From NCBI GenBank assembly GCA_029820945.1, contig JALGUJ010000059.1, positions 1-52,994 on the forward strand: a stretch of DNA of 52,994 bases. The letters run 5' to 3'. The notes below the pieces were generated by a model. It saw only the letters and a program-made list of their open reading frames with translations. It was not told the DNA's origin and did no database searches. Position numbers and translations under genes: made by a program. This stretch comes from Candidatus Zipacnadia bacterium. Lineage in GTDB: Bacteria > Armatimonadota > Zipacnadia > Zipacnadales > UBA5352. This document shows, in pieces, positions 25,801 to 33,161 of this stretch; position 1 is the first letter of the stretch; the number at the start of each line of letters is the position of its first letter.

Positions 25801-26513
25801 CACTTCATCCCGCGCGCGGGCTGATCGACCGTGAGCGCGAGGGTCTCCGCATCGCTCGTGGCTGCGAACCGCCCGTCATCAGCGTCCTCCGTCAGCCAGT
25901 CATGGTGCGCCTCCAGCTCGTCTGCCCGTTCCACGAGCGGGATCGTCAGGCTCTTGTGCTCCGGGCCCGAGATGCTCTTGACCTCCGCGTCCTGCGGCAG
26001 GCCGGCGGCGAGGTCGAGGTAGTCGATCGCCAGCCGGGCGGGCGCATCCTCCTTTGCATAGACGGCGACTGCCACGAAGCTCACGGCCTCTTCGAAGGGC
26101 GCCTCACTCAGGTTCACCGCCAGCGTGTGCCACTGCCCATCGGCCCTGATGTCTGCGGGGCTAACGATCGGTCGGCCACCTGTGCCGCCGCTCAGCCATA
26201 CCGTGTAGTCGCCATGGCCGGTGTCATACCCGGTCGCCCGGTAGCGCAGCACCAGGGCGCCAAAGACCGGGCTCAGGCGCCTTCCCGGCGCGAATCGCCA
26301 CTTCATGCCCGCCGACGGGGATCGCACGCTGAAGGAGCCCACCCCATCCTTCACGGACAGATCGTAGTCGGCGGCGGAGTCGCTCAGCCAGCCGGGCTCT
26401 GCCTGCCAGCTCTCGGCGTCGTCGAAGTCGATGGTGCGCCCGTCCTCTCCCGCCGCCGACACGCCGGCCAGCACCACGGCCACCATCACGGCAACTGCGG
26501 TCCGAGCGCTCAT
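22851..26513 (-). CDS. Large secreted DUF6259-like glycoside-hydrolase-type protein with duplicated N-terminal module
   Basis: This 1220-residue protein has a signal peptide (AVAVMVAVVLAGVSAAG). Residues 25-175 and 185-340 are two copies of one beta-sandwich module: both carry GMKW, a YRA segment and a Y-x-x-WLSG or Y-AIWFGSE strand, then a W-H-T strand. They are probably carbohydrate-binding. A long beta region follows to about 760. From about 790 a TIM barrel resembles the DUF6259 family: IFDWSETRQWG, GLYIDEFGFGGPGKLCYND followed by AHDHAIP, and VLYTEEVPD. The paired acidic residues could be catalytic, but the reaction is not established for the family. GGAGGGA lies just before the ATG. It is probably exported to work on plant or microbial polysaccharide. 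Confidence 0.78.
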   Translation of the reverse strand: MSARTAVAVMVAVVLAGVSAAGEDGRTIDFDDAESWQAEPGWLSDSAADYDLSVKDGVGSFSVRSPSAGMKWRFAPGRRLSPVFGALVLRYRATGYDTGHGDYTVWLSGGTGGRPIVSPADIRADGQWHTLAVNLSEAPFEEAVSFVAVAVYAKEDAPARLAIDYLDLAAGLPQDAEVKSISGPEHKSLTIPLVERADELEAHHDWLTEDADDGRFAATSDAETLALTVDQPARGMKWSLRFDPPIERKEMRFATVRYRARSVQPYQDYAIWFGSEAGGMPQQSERVLQMPELIDDNRWHTETLRLTESFPIAEIALQLRADAPDALFEIDRMMVSSRRPRLPASELVELSAGWGAAKLAAGDFKAVDLSTVANAGAASRLGFWGMSDWLGPGAVTAEGVPFVVLDADRDIAVTKLGHFDALDVPLSGRASEILLLMFARLPDQYTLGVKDPRPLRWLAEPEAVVFDVRYADGSTVTAFPRRMPDGAHRVGRQLGVYRLPADAGRELAGITLRENMRTAEFALAAVTLNTSGPPLLPPAEFPQWQVRERAEQPHLAPPALEADADTLRVEAGLSRLTLKLGEDRPALEEIVNTMLGAGGAGDLLRIRVGEKEMALADMRLLELDLPPGAGNTPGRAIARLATDDPPLQVEVGFTFTGADEPLLSLSVRNTGDEAVRAEVDFPAIGPLRLAEAPDDDWYLFPRRGTVLSNRCVGLSAPHGGMQKLQFMDVYSAATGGGLYVMTHDMEGNYGYFDLAKSDEGTSLAVRYRWVDLPAGESVALPDAVVAAHAGDWHEALRRYSDWVHSWYRPVVERKQWFREVFNFRQHRLRGGLLDFDEMQYRFDEIIERDREALGCIDYLHIFDWSETRQWGRVGDYDPWEEIPGPDELRAAVERVQADGVPVGLYLEGYLISKRSRVGQAHGAEWTLLNANGEEYGYFSTPEEPNWSICPSVGAWQAYMERAYSRAAEQTGAMGLYIDEFGFGGPGKLCYNDAHDHAIPMPPVRGEREFIRRVRQVLPDDRVLYTEEVPDPVTCQYQDGAFCYSAISSSDELAPSHLELLRFVLPDFKILELNFYCAMADGNWNRVKRPFFNGDGWWLQGDPYAAYDEPAREHLRRCFSLCHEYVDCFTTMDAEPLVATLQPGLFANRFPGGGRTLWTLYNATYTSVEGPAIAVEHRPGARYADAWHGQDLTPEIREGTAILSLRVDPHGLGCVVQIAGE

Positions 26514-26560
26514 GGTATCCCTCCGAGGCGCCGTCCGCCGGGGATGTACGTGGCGGGGAT

Positions 26561-26917
26561 TCAGTGCTCCGTTGCCGGGCCGTTGGGCACCAGGCAGAGG
26601 AACTCCAGCGGCTCGACGCCGGTGTTGCGGAACTGGTGCTCCTCGTTCGGCTCGATGAAGATGGCGGTGTCGGGGGCGAAGCAGGAGACGCCACCGTTGT
26701 GGATGGCCTCACCGACGCCGCGCACGATGTAGACCTCGTGCTCCCAGGGATGGCGATGCCGCGGCGTATAGCCGCCCGGCTCGACCACGAAGCGGCGCAT
26801 GGCGAAGTTCGGCGTCCCGCAGCCGGGCTCGTCCAGCAGCCACTGGATGGTGACGCCCTCGGCCCCCTCGGTCTCCACCACGTTGCACTCGCAGTTCTTG
26901 ACATCCATCATGTGCAC
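26561..26917 (-). CDS. Cupin-domain protein
   Basis: This single cupin barrel of about 118 residues has the metal-binding first motif PRHRHPWEHEVYIVRG (H-x-H-x3-E) and a second motif region PNEEHQFRNTG. A short N-terminal segment with Cys (KNCECNV) precedes it. Cupins of this type are dioxygenases, isomerases, decarboxylases or sugar/ligand-binding regulators. The GTG at 26917 lies nine bases after AAGGAGG (26927-26933). ATGs at 26911 and 26908 are alternatives that lie further from it. The gene is divergent from the UroD-like gene with about 140 bases between them, so shared control is likely. Confidence 0.82.
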   Translation of the reverse strand: MHMMDVKNCECNVVETEGAEGVTIQWLLDEPGCGTPNFAMRRFVVEPGGYTPRHRHPWEHEVYIVRGVGEAIHNGGVSCFAPDTAIFIEPNEEHQFRNTGVEPLEFLCLVPNGPATEH

Positions 26918-26963
26918 GAGCGTGCACCTCCTTCTACGGCTCATGGCTCTGCATACTTCCGCG

Positions 26964-27026
26964 CCAGTGGCAGTTCTCCTTGGCCGGCGGCAGGTTCGGG
27001 CGGACCTCGAAGCGAACTGCCACAGG
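26964..27026. promoter_or_regulatory. Inverted repeat in the divergent cupin/UroD-like spacer
   Basis: CCAGTGGCAGTTC (26964-26976) and GAACTGCCACAGG (27014-27026) are inverted copies matching at 12 of 13 positions, the inner ten perfect. Their centres are 50 bases apart, close to five helical turns, in the middle of the spacer between divergent genes. This fits a pair of binding half-sites for one regulator controlling both directions. No regulator gene is adjacent. Confidence 0.5.
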
Positions 27027-27059
27027 TCGCCATCACGCTCGCATGGGAGTACCTGCCAC

Positions 27060-28034
27060 GTGACCCCCCGACAGTCCTTAAAGATCGCGCTCGAGGGCGG
27101 GCGGCCGCCGGGGCTGCCGCCGCACTTCGAGCTGGTCTACAAGCGCTGCGAGGAGTTCTACGGCCGCAGGCGCCTTGAGCGCCCCGATCTGGAGGGTATT
27201 GAGGGCGCGGATCGCGACCGGCTGCTGCGTGAGAATGCCAGGATGTGGGCGGAGATCTACGAGCGGCTTGACTGGGCCATCTGCACCGGCTTCTGGTCGC
27301 TCGATATCGAGGATCAGATCCGTTCCTTCGACCACTTCCGCGAGTTCGCCGGCGACCGCGTCATGCTCTCGGCCACCATCGACGGCACGGTCGGGATCCC
27401 CTCGGGCAGGAACATGGTCGAGGCCGCCACCAGCCTGTTCGACAACCGCACCGAGGAACTGGACGCGCGGCATCAGCGCGTGGATGAGGCCATCGAGCGG
27501 GCTGAGCGCTTCGCCGGGGCGGGCGTGGAGATCGTCCTCATGTGTGCCGACTACTGCTTCAACGACGGTCCCTGGCTGTCGCCGCCGATGTTCGCCGAGT
27601 TCGTTACGCCCTTCCTGGCGCTTCAGGTCGAGGCCTTCCAGGAGCTGGGGCTCTACGCGGCCAAGCACACCGACGGCGACATCATGCCAGTCCTCGATCA
27701 GCTCGTCGGCACAGGCATCGACGCCCTGCACTCGCTCGACCCGATGGCGGGCGTGGACGTCCGGGAGGTGCGGCGTCTCGTCGGCCCCGACCTGTGTCTG
27801 ATGGGCAACGTGAACTGCGCGCTGGTCCATGCGGGAACGCCCGAGGAGGTCTACGACAGCGCCCTCTACTGCCTGGAGCACGGTGGCGTCGAGAACGGGG
27901 CCTACGTGTTCTGCACCAGCAACTGCATCTTCGAGGGCGTGCCGCTGGAGAACTACGATGCCATGCTGCAGGCGCGGAAGGACTTCGGCCCACCGGGCGC
28001 CGATCATCCCGAGGCGCCGGAGGAGATGCTGTGA
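27060..28034 (+). CDS. Uroporphyrinogen-decarboxylase-like (MtaA/CmuA-related) protein A
   Basis: This 324-residue UroD-fold TIM barrel has a GTG start (VTPRQSLKIALEG), the usual start of the family. The UroD fold includes true haem-pathway decarboxylases and the MtaA/MtbA/CmuA corrinoid methyltransferases. The methyltransferase zinc motif H-x-C-G is here H-T-D-G (KHTDGD near residue 202), while the C-terminal cysteine is present (TSNCIFEG near 288). True UroD arginines for porphyrin are not evident. It probably handles a methylated or carboxylated small molecule. GGGAG at 27045-27049 serves the start. It overlaps the next gene by four bases (GTGA). Confidence 0.82.
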   Translation: MTPRQSLKIALEGGRPPGLPPHFELVYKRCEEFYGRRRLERPDLEGIEGADRDRLLRENARMWAEIYERLDWAICTGFWSLDIEDQIRSFDHFREFAGDRVMLSATIDGTVGIPSGRNMVEAATSLFDNRTEELDARHQRVDEAIERAERFAGAGVEIVLMCADYCFNDGPWLSPPMFAEFVTPFLALQVEAFQELGLYAAKHTDGDIMPVLDQLVGTGIDALHSLDPMAGVDVREVRRLVGPDLCLMGNVNCALVHAGTPEEVYDSALYCLEHGGVENGAYVFCTSNCIFEGVPLENYDAMLQARKDFGPPGADHPEAPEEML

Positions 28035-29176
28035 GCCGCCTCACCACTGCCGCGCTCGCGCTTATCCTCGCCACAGGCCTCGCTTTCGCCGACGCCGACC
28101 CCGACCGCTTCGGCATGGCCGTCGAGAGTGCAGGCCGCGCCGAGGACGGCTCGGTGGTCGTGGTCACCACCGGCGCGCGCTTCGTGGCGCGTGGCGCTGA
28201 GATCGCGTGCTTCCAGCGCATCCCGGCCGAGCGCCGCGTCGCAACGGTCGTCTGTCACGCGGTGAGACTCGGACGCGCGGCACCGTCCATCTCGGACGAC
28301 CGCTATCTCTGCCGGATCGGCCCGCACAACGCCCCGCACCTTGAGATCACCGCCGACTCGGTCCTGCGCGTCGCGCCGCTGCGCCCCTCCGACGTGGCGG
28401 TGCGTCTGCAGTTCGAGCCCGAGTGGTTCGAGACTGAAGAGCGCAACCTCTTCGCCGCCGACTTCCGAGGCGGCTGCGGCGCCTACCAGGTCCCGACCCG
28501 GCGCGGCTGGGAGCCCTTCGAGATCGACCCCGGCCGCGGCGCCCGCTTCTCGCTGCCGGCGGGCGATTCGCTGCTGCTCAGCGTCTTCCCGCCGCGCCGC
28601 TACGACTGGGTGCAGCACACCAGCGAGCAGATCGTCCACGACTTCCCACCTCGCAGCGAGCCGGGCGCGGCGACCAGGCCCTTCCCGACCGATGGGCAGC
28701 TCCGCGACTGGCGGGCGCTGGGGAACGTGCTGGTGCTGCACCTGGAAATGTGGGACAGCTTCTGCACGCCCGACAAGCGACCGGTCGATGCCGAGCGCTT
28801 CGATCACGTGCTCGAACTCGCGCACGAGCTGGGCTGGCGGGTGCTGATCTACTCGTCGCCCTACTTCTATCGCACGCGCGCGGGACTGCCCCGCAACCTC
28901 TCCGAGCCCGAGGAGTACATCGAGCAGCTTGACCGTCTGCTCACCGACTACCCGGTTGGCGGCATCTACTGGGACGGGACCTACGACGACGTCGAGAAGG
29001 CCTGGCGCGTGGCGCGGCTCGCCAGACAGCGGCTCGGTGACAGGCGCCTTTACGTGCACTGCACGCGCAAGCCCTTCCACGACTCTGGGCCGACTACCTC
29101 CTGCGCGGCGAGGGCCGCAGCCGCGACTTCGTGGACGCGAACTTCATCCGCTTCCTGGTCTCAGGCTACAACGTGA
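28031..29176 (+). CDS. TIM-barrel glycosidase-like protein, N-terminal part (frameshifted)
   Basis: The GTG start overlaps the UroD-like stop. The first 27 residues are a signal peptide (LTTAALALILATGLAFADA). A beta-rich part follows, then a TIM-barrel stretch (VLVLHLEMWDSF, VLIYSSPYFYRTRAG, GGIYWDGTYDDVEKAW). After KPFHD at residue 351 the frame turns into low-complexity Ala/Ser/Thr residues and stops at 29174-29176. The other frame instead continues seamlessly from 29083 as LWADYLLRGEGRSRDF, so the gene is really one unit interrupted by a single missing base, probably a C in a GACCTCTGG context. Without the fix the protein loses the second half of its barrel and its binding domain. Confidence 0.78.
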   Translation: MSRLTTAALALILATGLAFADADPDRFGMAVESAGRAEDGSVVVVTTGARFVARGAEIACFQRIPAERRVATVVCHAVRLGRAAPSISDDRYLCRIGPHNAPHLEITADSVLRVAPLRPSDVAVRLQFEPEWFETEERNLFAADFRGGCGAYQVPTRRGWEPFEIDPGRGARFSLPAGDSLLLSVFPPRRYDWVQHTSEQIVHDFPPRSEPGAATRPFPTDGQLRDWRALGNVLVLHLEMWDSFCTPDKRPVDAERFDHVLELAHELGWRVLIYSSPYFYRTRAGLPRNLSEPEEYIEQLDRLLTDYPVGGIYWDGTYDDVEKAWRVARLARQRLGDRRLYVHCTRKPFHDSGPTTSCAARAAAATSWTRTSSASWSQATT

Positions 29177-29949
29177 GCAACGCCGTCGGGACGCTCTGCT
29201 GGGACGGCTGCCGCCTCACGGAGGGCGTGATCGGCGAGTGCCTCGGTGCCAACGCGCTGATACCGGCGTGGCCGGGCGGCCAGCGCGGGCGGCTCAATCG
29301 CGCCTACTTCTTCACCGGCGACGAGCGCCAGTTGTTCGAGGGGCAGTACCTGCCCGCCGCACGCGCGATCGGCGGGCCGGGCGACTACGAGCCGCTCGAG
29401 CGCCAGAACCGGGCGCTTCGGGCCCAAGTGCGCCACGAGCGGGAGACCAGGCATGAGCAGAACCTCGCGGAGCTGGAGGCGTACCTGGCGCAGCGCCGCG
29501 CGGAGATGGGCCCCACCGAGGACCTCGCCGCCTTCAGGCCGTGCACGGCCTCGGCCACGACGCACACGCGCGTGCAGCCCGGCCCGCATGGCGTTGGCTA
29601 CGTCCCGGCCTACGCCACCGATGGCGACCCACGCACGTACTGGGGCGCCGACTACGCCCCTCAGTGGTTGAGCGTGGATTTGGGGGAGGAGCGAACGATC
29701 GGTCGCGTGCGGGTTGTCAACTACGCCGACGGCGAGCGCTTCTACCACTACCGCGTTGAGTGCTCCAGCGACGACGAGAGCTGGCTGACGGTCGCCGAGA
29801 AGATGAATGACGGGCCCGCCACGTGGGACGGCGACGAGCACCTCTTCGAGCCAACGCCGGCGCGCTACGTCCGGGTGTGGGTGCTGCACAACTCCGCCAA
29901 CATCGGGCTGCACGTCGGTGAGCTCGAGGTCTACGCGCCCGGCGATTGA
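29083..29949 (+). CDS. Continuation of the frameshifted TIM-barrel protein, with F5/8 type C domain
   Basis: Frame 29083-29949 continues the barrel (ADYLLRGEGRSRDFVDANFI, WDGCRLTEGVIGECLGANAL, RAYFFTGDERQLFEGQYLPA). After a helical linker it ends in a discoidin/F5-8 type C carbohydrate-binding domain at about the last 135 residues: YATDGDPRTYWGADYAPQWLSVDLGEE, then RVRVVNYADG and ARYVRVWVLHNSANIG. The first in-frame ATG (29131) is internal to the fold and has no good ribosome site, so this half is unlikely to be translated alone. The stop overlaps the opposing amidohydrolase gene by 19 bases. Confidence 0.78.
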   Translation, partial: LWADYLLRGEGRSRDFVDANFIRFLVSGYNVSNAVGTLCWDGCRLTEGVIGECLGANALIPAWPGGQRGRLNRAYFFTGDERQLFEGQYLPAARAIGGPGDYEPLERQNRALRAQVRHERETRHEQNLAELEAYLAQRRAEMGPTEDLAAFRPCTASATTHTRVQPGPHGVGYVPAYATDGDPRTYWGADYAPQWLSVDLGEERTIGRVRVVNYADGERFYHYRVECSSDDESWLTVAEKMNDGPATWDGDEHLFEPTPARYVRVWVLHNSANIGLHVGELEVYAPGD

Positions 29950-31094
29950 GGCTCCATCGCCACCAGCGGCGTCTTGCCGTCTCGCATCACCAGCGCGATG
30001 GCGTCAGGGTCCTCGAGGATCGCGATGTCCTCCAGCGGATCGCCGCGCACGAGCTGCAGGTCCGCGCGCTTGCCCGGCTCGAGTGTCCCCGTCATCGCGT
30101 CGATCCCCAGCGCCTCGGCGGTCACGCGGGTGCCGGCCACGATCGCCTGCATGGGCGTCATCCCGCACGCCACCAGCTCCTGCAGCTCGAAGGCCGCGTC
30201 GCCGGGACCGCCGTCTGTCCCCACCGCGATGGGAATGCCCATCTCGATGGCGCGCGCCACGCCCTCGCGGTGCGGCTCGTGAGCCGCCTCCATGCGGTCG
30301 GCGATGTGCGCCGGAAGCGCCTCGCGGCTGAATGAGCGCTCGCTCGTGATGTAGAGCGTGGGAACGAAGTGCAGGCCCGATTCGAGCAGACTCTGTAGGC
30401 CCTCGTCGTCGATGTACGAGCCGTGGTGGATCATGTCGATGCCGGCGGCGATAGCATTGCTGATGCCCGGCTGCACGTGCGCATGGACCGAGACCCGGCG
30501 GAACCAGGCGTGCGCCTCATCGACCAGCGCCTCCAGCTCCTCCTGCGTATAGTTGCGCCAGGTCAGCGACTCAGCCGCCCACTGGAAGCCCCCGGAGGCG
30601 GCGGTCTTGATGAAGTCCGCGCCGGCGGCCACCATCTCGCGCACCCCCCGCCGCACCTCCCAGGGGCCGTCCGCGTCCACGCCGGCCACGTTCCCGTCCT
30701 CGCGGTGCAGATGCCCGTAGGTGCAGCCGACCACCGCGCCCACGTGATAGCGCGCGCAGCCCTGGATCAGGTCAGTCTCGATGGCCTCGCGCAGCGTCAC
30801 CGCCTCCGGCCCACCGGTGACCGTCGCCACCGTCGTCGTGCCCCGCCGCAGGCAGTCCTGCAGCTTCCGCACCGGTCCGAAGCCGAAGCCCACGTGCATA
30901 TGCGCGTCGATCAGCCCCGGTAGCACCGTCATGCCCGCCCCGTCCACGACGCGCGCATCATCGGGCACGCCCACCTCGCCCGATGGCCCCGCGCCCTCGA
31001 CGGAGCCATCGCGCACAACGACTACCCCGTCATCGACCGGCGCACCACCCGTCCCGTCGATGATGCGCGTATTGACGATGGCATATGCCGCCAT
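29931..31094 (-). CDS. Amidohydrolase (imidazolonepropionase/prolidase-like, composite domain)
   Basis: This 387-residue cytoplasmic-type amidohydrolase starts with the small beta domain VNTRIIDGTGGAPVDDG. Metal motifs follow: LPGLIDAHMHVGFG, the carboxylated-lysine region ADFIKTAASGG, VHAHVQ, MIHHGSY and VGTDGGPGD. A C-terminal GTLEPGKRADL completes the composite domain. These enzymes hydrolyse amide or ester bonds in cyclic or peptide-like substrates. AGGAGG lies eight bases before the ATG. It overlaps the frameshifted gene by 19 bases tail to tail and is divergent from the nucleoside hydrolase. Confidence 0.88.
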   Translation of the reverse strand: MAAYAIVNTRIIDGTGGAPVDDGVVVVRDGSVEGAGPSGEVGVPDDARVVDGAGMTVLPGLIDAHMHVGFGFGPVRKLQDCLRRGTTTVATVTGGPEAVTLREAIETDLIQGCARYHVGAVVGCTYGHLHREDGNVAGVDADGPWEVRRGVREMVAAGADFIKTAASGGFQWAAESLTWRNYTQEELEALVDEAHAWFRRVSVHAHVQPGISNAIAAGIDMIHHGSYIDDEGLQSLLESGLHFVPTLYITSERSFSREALPAHIADRMEAAHEPHREGVARAIEMGIPIAVGTDGGPGDAAFELQELVACGMTPMQAIVAGTRVTAEALGIDAMTGTLEPGKRADLQLVRGDPLEDIAILEDPDAIALVMRDGKTPLVAMEPQSPGA

Positions 31095-31181
31095 GGTGGC
31101 AGCCTCCTATCGAGGCCGTTGCACCTACGCTCAGCGCCGCAACGGTCGCACTCGACTTCCCCTTCAACTCGCTCAGGCCTC

Positions 31182-31208
31182 CTCAGACGGCAGGTCCGCT
31201 CGTCTGAG
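31182..31208. promoter_or_regulatory. Hairpin or operator-like repeat in the amidohydrolase/nucleoside hydrolase spacer
   Basis: CTCAGACG (31182-31189) and CGTCTGAG (31201-31208) form a perfect 8-bp inverted repeat with an 11-base gap between divergent genes. It could be a protein site or an RNA hairpin. No promoter elements are clear in the 166-base spacer. Confidence 0.4.
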
Positions 31209-31260
31209 CGCGGAATTGTGCAGTCGAGCACGGCGCACGCTGGCCTGGAGGCATGACGAC

Positions 31261-32121
31261 ATGGATATCGGCAGGCGACCGATCATCTTCGACACCGACA
31301 TCGGCTCGGACATCGACGACGCCTACGCACTGGCCTTCATCCTGAGCTGCCACGAGCTGCAGCTTGAGGCCGTGACCGTGGTGAGCGGCGACGTGGACGC
31401 TCGCGGGCGCATCGCGGCGAAGATGCTGCACCTTGCCGGCCGCGACGACGTGCCCGTGGCGTTGGGCGTCCCGAGCGACAAGCAGGTCAACCAGGCGCCG
31501 TGGGCGGAGGGGTTCGAGTACGAGCCTGACCCACGCCCGGCGGCGGAGCTGATCGTGGAGGAGATCAGCTCGCTGCCGGGCGAGATCACGCTCGTGCCGG
31601 TGGGGCCGATGTCGAACGTGGCGGCGGCGCTGCAGATGCGCCCGGAGCTGGCCGAAGAGGTCGCCGAGATCGTCATCATGGGCGGCGGCGTCTGGACCGG
31701 CTATCGGCGCAACCTTGAGCCGGTCCCGGAGTACAACATCCGCGCGGACGTGCCCGCTGCGCAGGCGCTGTTCGAGTCCGGCGCGCCGATCCGCATGGCG
31801 GGGCTGGAGGCGACGGCTGCGCTGCAGTTCGAGCGCTTCCTGCAGGAGCGCCTGGCCGCATGCGGCCTACCGCTGCCCCAGGCCATGCGGCAACTGCTGG
31901 AGGTCTGGCCGTCAACGACGCCGACGCTCTTCGACCCGATGGCCGTCGCCATGCTCATCCAGCCCGAGATCTGCGACTACGAGGAGATCTGCGTGAGGGT
32001 GGATGAGGAGGGCCTCACCTACCAGTGCGACGGCGAGCCGAACGTGCGGGTCGGCGTCCGGCCGCGCATCCACCGCTTCTTCGAGCTGTTCATGGCGAAG
32101 CTGCTCTCCGGCGCGGCGTAA
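31261..32121 (+). CDS. Inosine/uridine-preferring nucleoside hydrolase family protein
   Basis: This 286-residue protein has the hallmark aspartate cluster DTDIGSDIDDAYAL at residues 10-23, which holds Ca2+ in nucleoside hydrolases and helps release ribose from the base. It also has LVPVGPMSNVAAAL, IVIMGGGVWTG and NIRADVPAAQALF, and the FDPMAVAMLI helix. The usual N-x-x-x-D/H region near 240 is only partly conserved (LFDPMA), so the substrate could be a modified nucleoside or a glycoside. GGAGG at 31247-31251 is nine bases before the ATG. A fully catabolic role alongside the divergent amidohydrolase is likely. Confidence 0.88.
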   Translation: MDIGRRPIIFDTDIGSDIDDAYALAFILSCHELQLEAVTVVSGDVDARGRIAAKMLHLAGRDDVPVALGVPSDKQVNQAPWAEGFEYEPDPRPAAELIVEEISSLPGEITLVPVGPMSNVAAALQMRPELAEEVAEIVIMGGGVWTGYRRNLEPVPEYNIRADVPAAQALFESGAPIRMAGLEATAALQFERFLQERLAACGLPLPQAMRQLLEVWPSTTPTLFDPMAVAMLIQPEICDYEEICVRVDEEGLTYQCDGEPNVRVGVRPRIHRFFELFMAKLLSGAA

Positions 32122-32150
32122 CTACGCCAGGCGGGGCACAGCTCACCGCC

Positions 32151-33161
32151 CTACAACGCCTCGCGCGCCGCCTCGATCAGGGCCAGGACGTTGCCGATGG
32201 GCACGTCCTCCTGGATCGTGATGCCCGGCTCGAGGATGTAGCCGCCGCCAGCGCCGAGGCGCTCGCGCTTGTCGCGCACCTCCGCGCGCACCTCATCCGG
32301 CGTCCCGTGTGGAAGTGTGTGCTGGGTGCTGATCCCACCCCAGAAGGTGATGTCGCGCCCGAACTCGCGCTTCAGCTCGTAGACGTCCATCGCCTCGGGC
32401 TGGATGGGGTGCAGCACATCGAGGCCGATGTCGATGAGGTCCGGCACGATCTCCCGTACGTTGCCGCATGAGTGCAGCAGGGTCTTCAGGCCGCGCTCGT
32501 GCGCGAAGTCCAAAATGCGCGCCAGCGGCGGCTGCACGAACTCTCGCCACATGGCCGGCGACATCATGAGCTGCCGCTGGTTCCCGTAGTCGTCGCTCAG
32601 GAAGACGCCGTCCACCGGCAGCTCGACCAGCCGCTCAAGGACGCGCAGGTCGTAGTCGCAGATGCCGTCAAGAAGCTCGTGGACGAAGCGCGGGCTCTCG
32701 TAGAGGTCCACCAGCAGCTCGCCGAGCGGCCGCATGAAGGTCGCGCGCTCCCAGAGGTCCCCGGCCACCGAGGCCACGAGCATGTCCCGATGGGCCTCGA
32801 CGGCCTCGGCTACGCCCTCGTAGCGCCAGGGCTCATCCGGGTCGGGGAACCGGTAGCCCTCGAGGGTCGGCTCGGTCAGCGGATACTCCACGACATGGCC
32901 GCGGTCGCGCAGGGACGTCTCCCAGATCACGCTGAAGTCGTCCATGATAGTGGGGCCGAACTCGGCCGGGTCGGCGTAGAGCGGCTTGAGGCTGCCTGCG
33001 GCGACCAGGAAGATGTGATTGCCCACCGCATCGTCGAGATCGTCCGTGCCGTAGTGCGCCGCGAGCCTGTCGCCGATGGCCGGGACCCACATCAGGTTCC
33101 ACGGGACCAGGTCCGTCTCTTCGTGGCGGATCGCCGCCAGTACGCGCTCGCGCCGGGTCAT
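32151..33161 (-). CDS. Uroporphyrinogen-decarboxylase-like protein B
   Basis: This 336-residue UroD-fold protein starts [20 protein letters not shown], the MtaA/CmuA-like family opening. The zinc-type H-x-C-G motif is present (LLHSCGNVREIVPDLI, His near 228, Cys near 230), but the third cysteine site at the C-terminus reads EPGITIQEDVP with no Cys. A DDYGNQ segment sits on the usual active-site loop. It is probably a small-molecule methyl- or carboxyl-handling enzyme rather than hemE: no other haem gene is near and the sequence lacks the hemE RQAGRY start. Its start overlaps the stop of the YfhO-like gene by four bases, so it is co-translated downstream of it. Confidence 0.85.
   Translation of the reverse strand: MTRRERVLAAIRHEETDLVPWNLMWVPAIGDRLAAHYGTDDLDDAVGNHIFLVAAGSLKPLYADPAEFGPTIMDDFSVIWETSLRDRGHVVEYPLTEPTLEGYRFPDPDEPWRYEGVAEAVEAHRDMLVASVAGDLWERATFMRPLGELLVDLYESPRFVHELLDGICDYDLRVLERLVELPVDGVFLSDDYGNQRQLMMSPAMWREFVQPPLARILDFAHERGLKTLLHSCGNVREIVPDLIDIGLDVLHPIQPEAMDVYELKREFGRDITFWGGISTQHTLPHGTPDEVRAEVRDKRERLGAGGGYILEPGITIQEDVPIGNVLALIEAAREAL

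Noticed and set aside
29075..29095. A programmed ribosomal frameshift
   Set aside because: No slippery X-XXY-YYZ heptamer and no downstream stem are visible, so a base error or real mutation is simpler.
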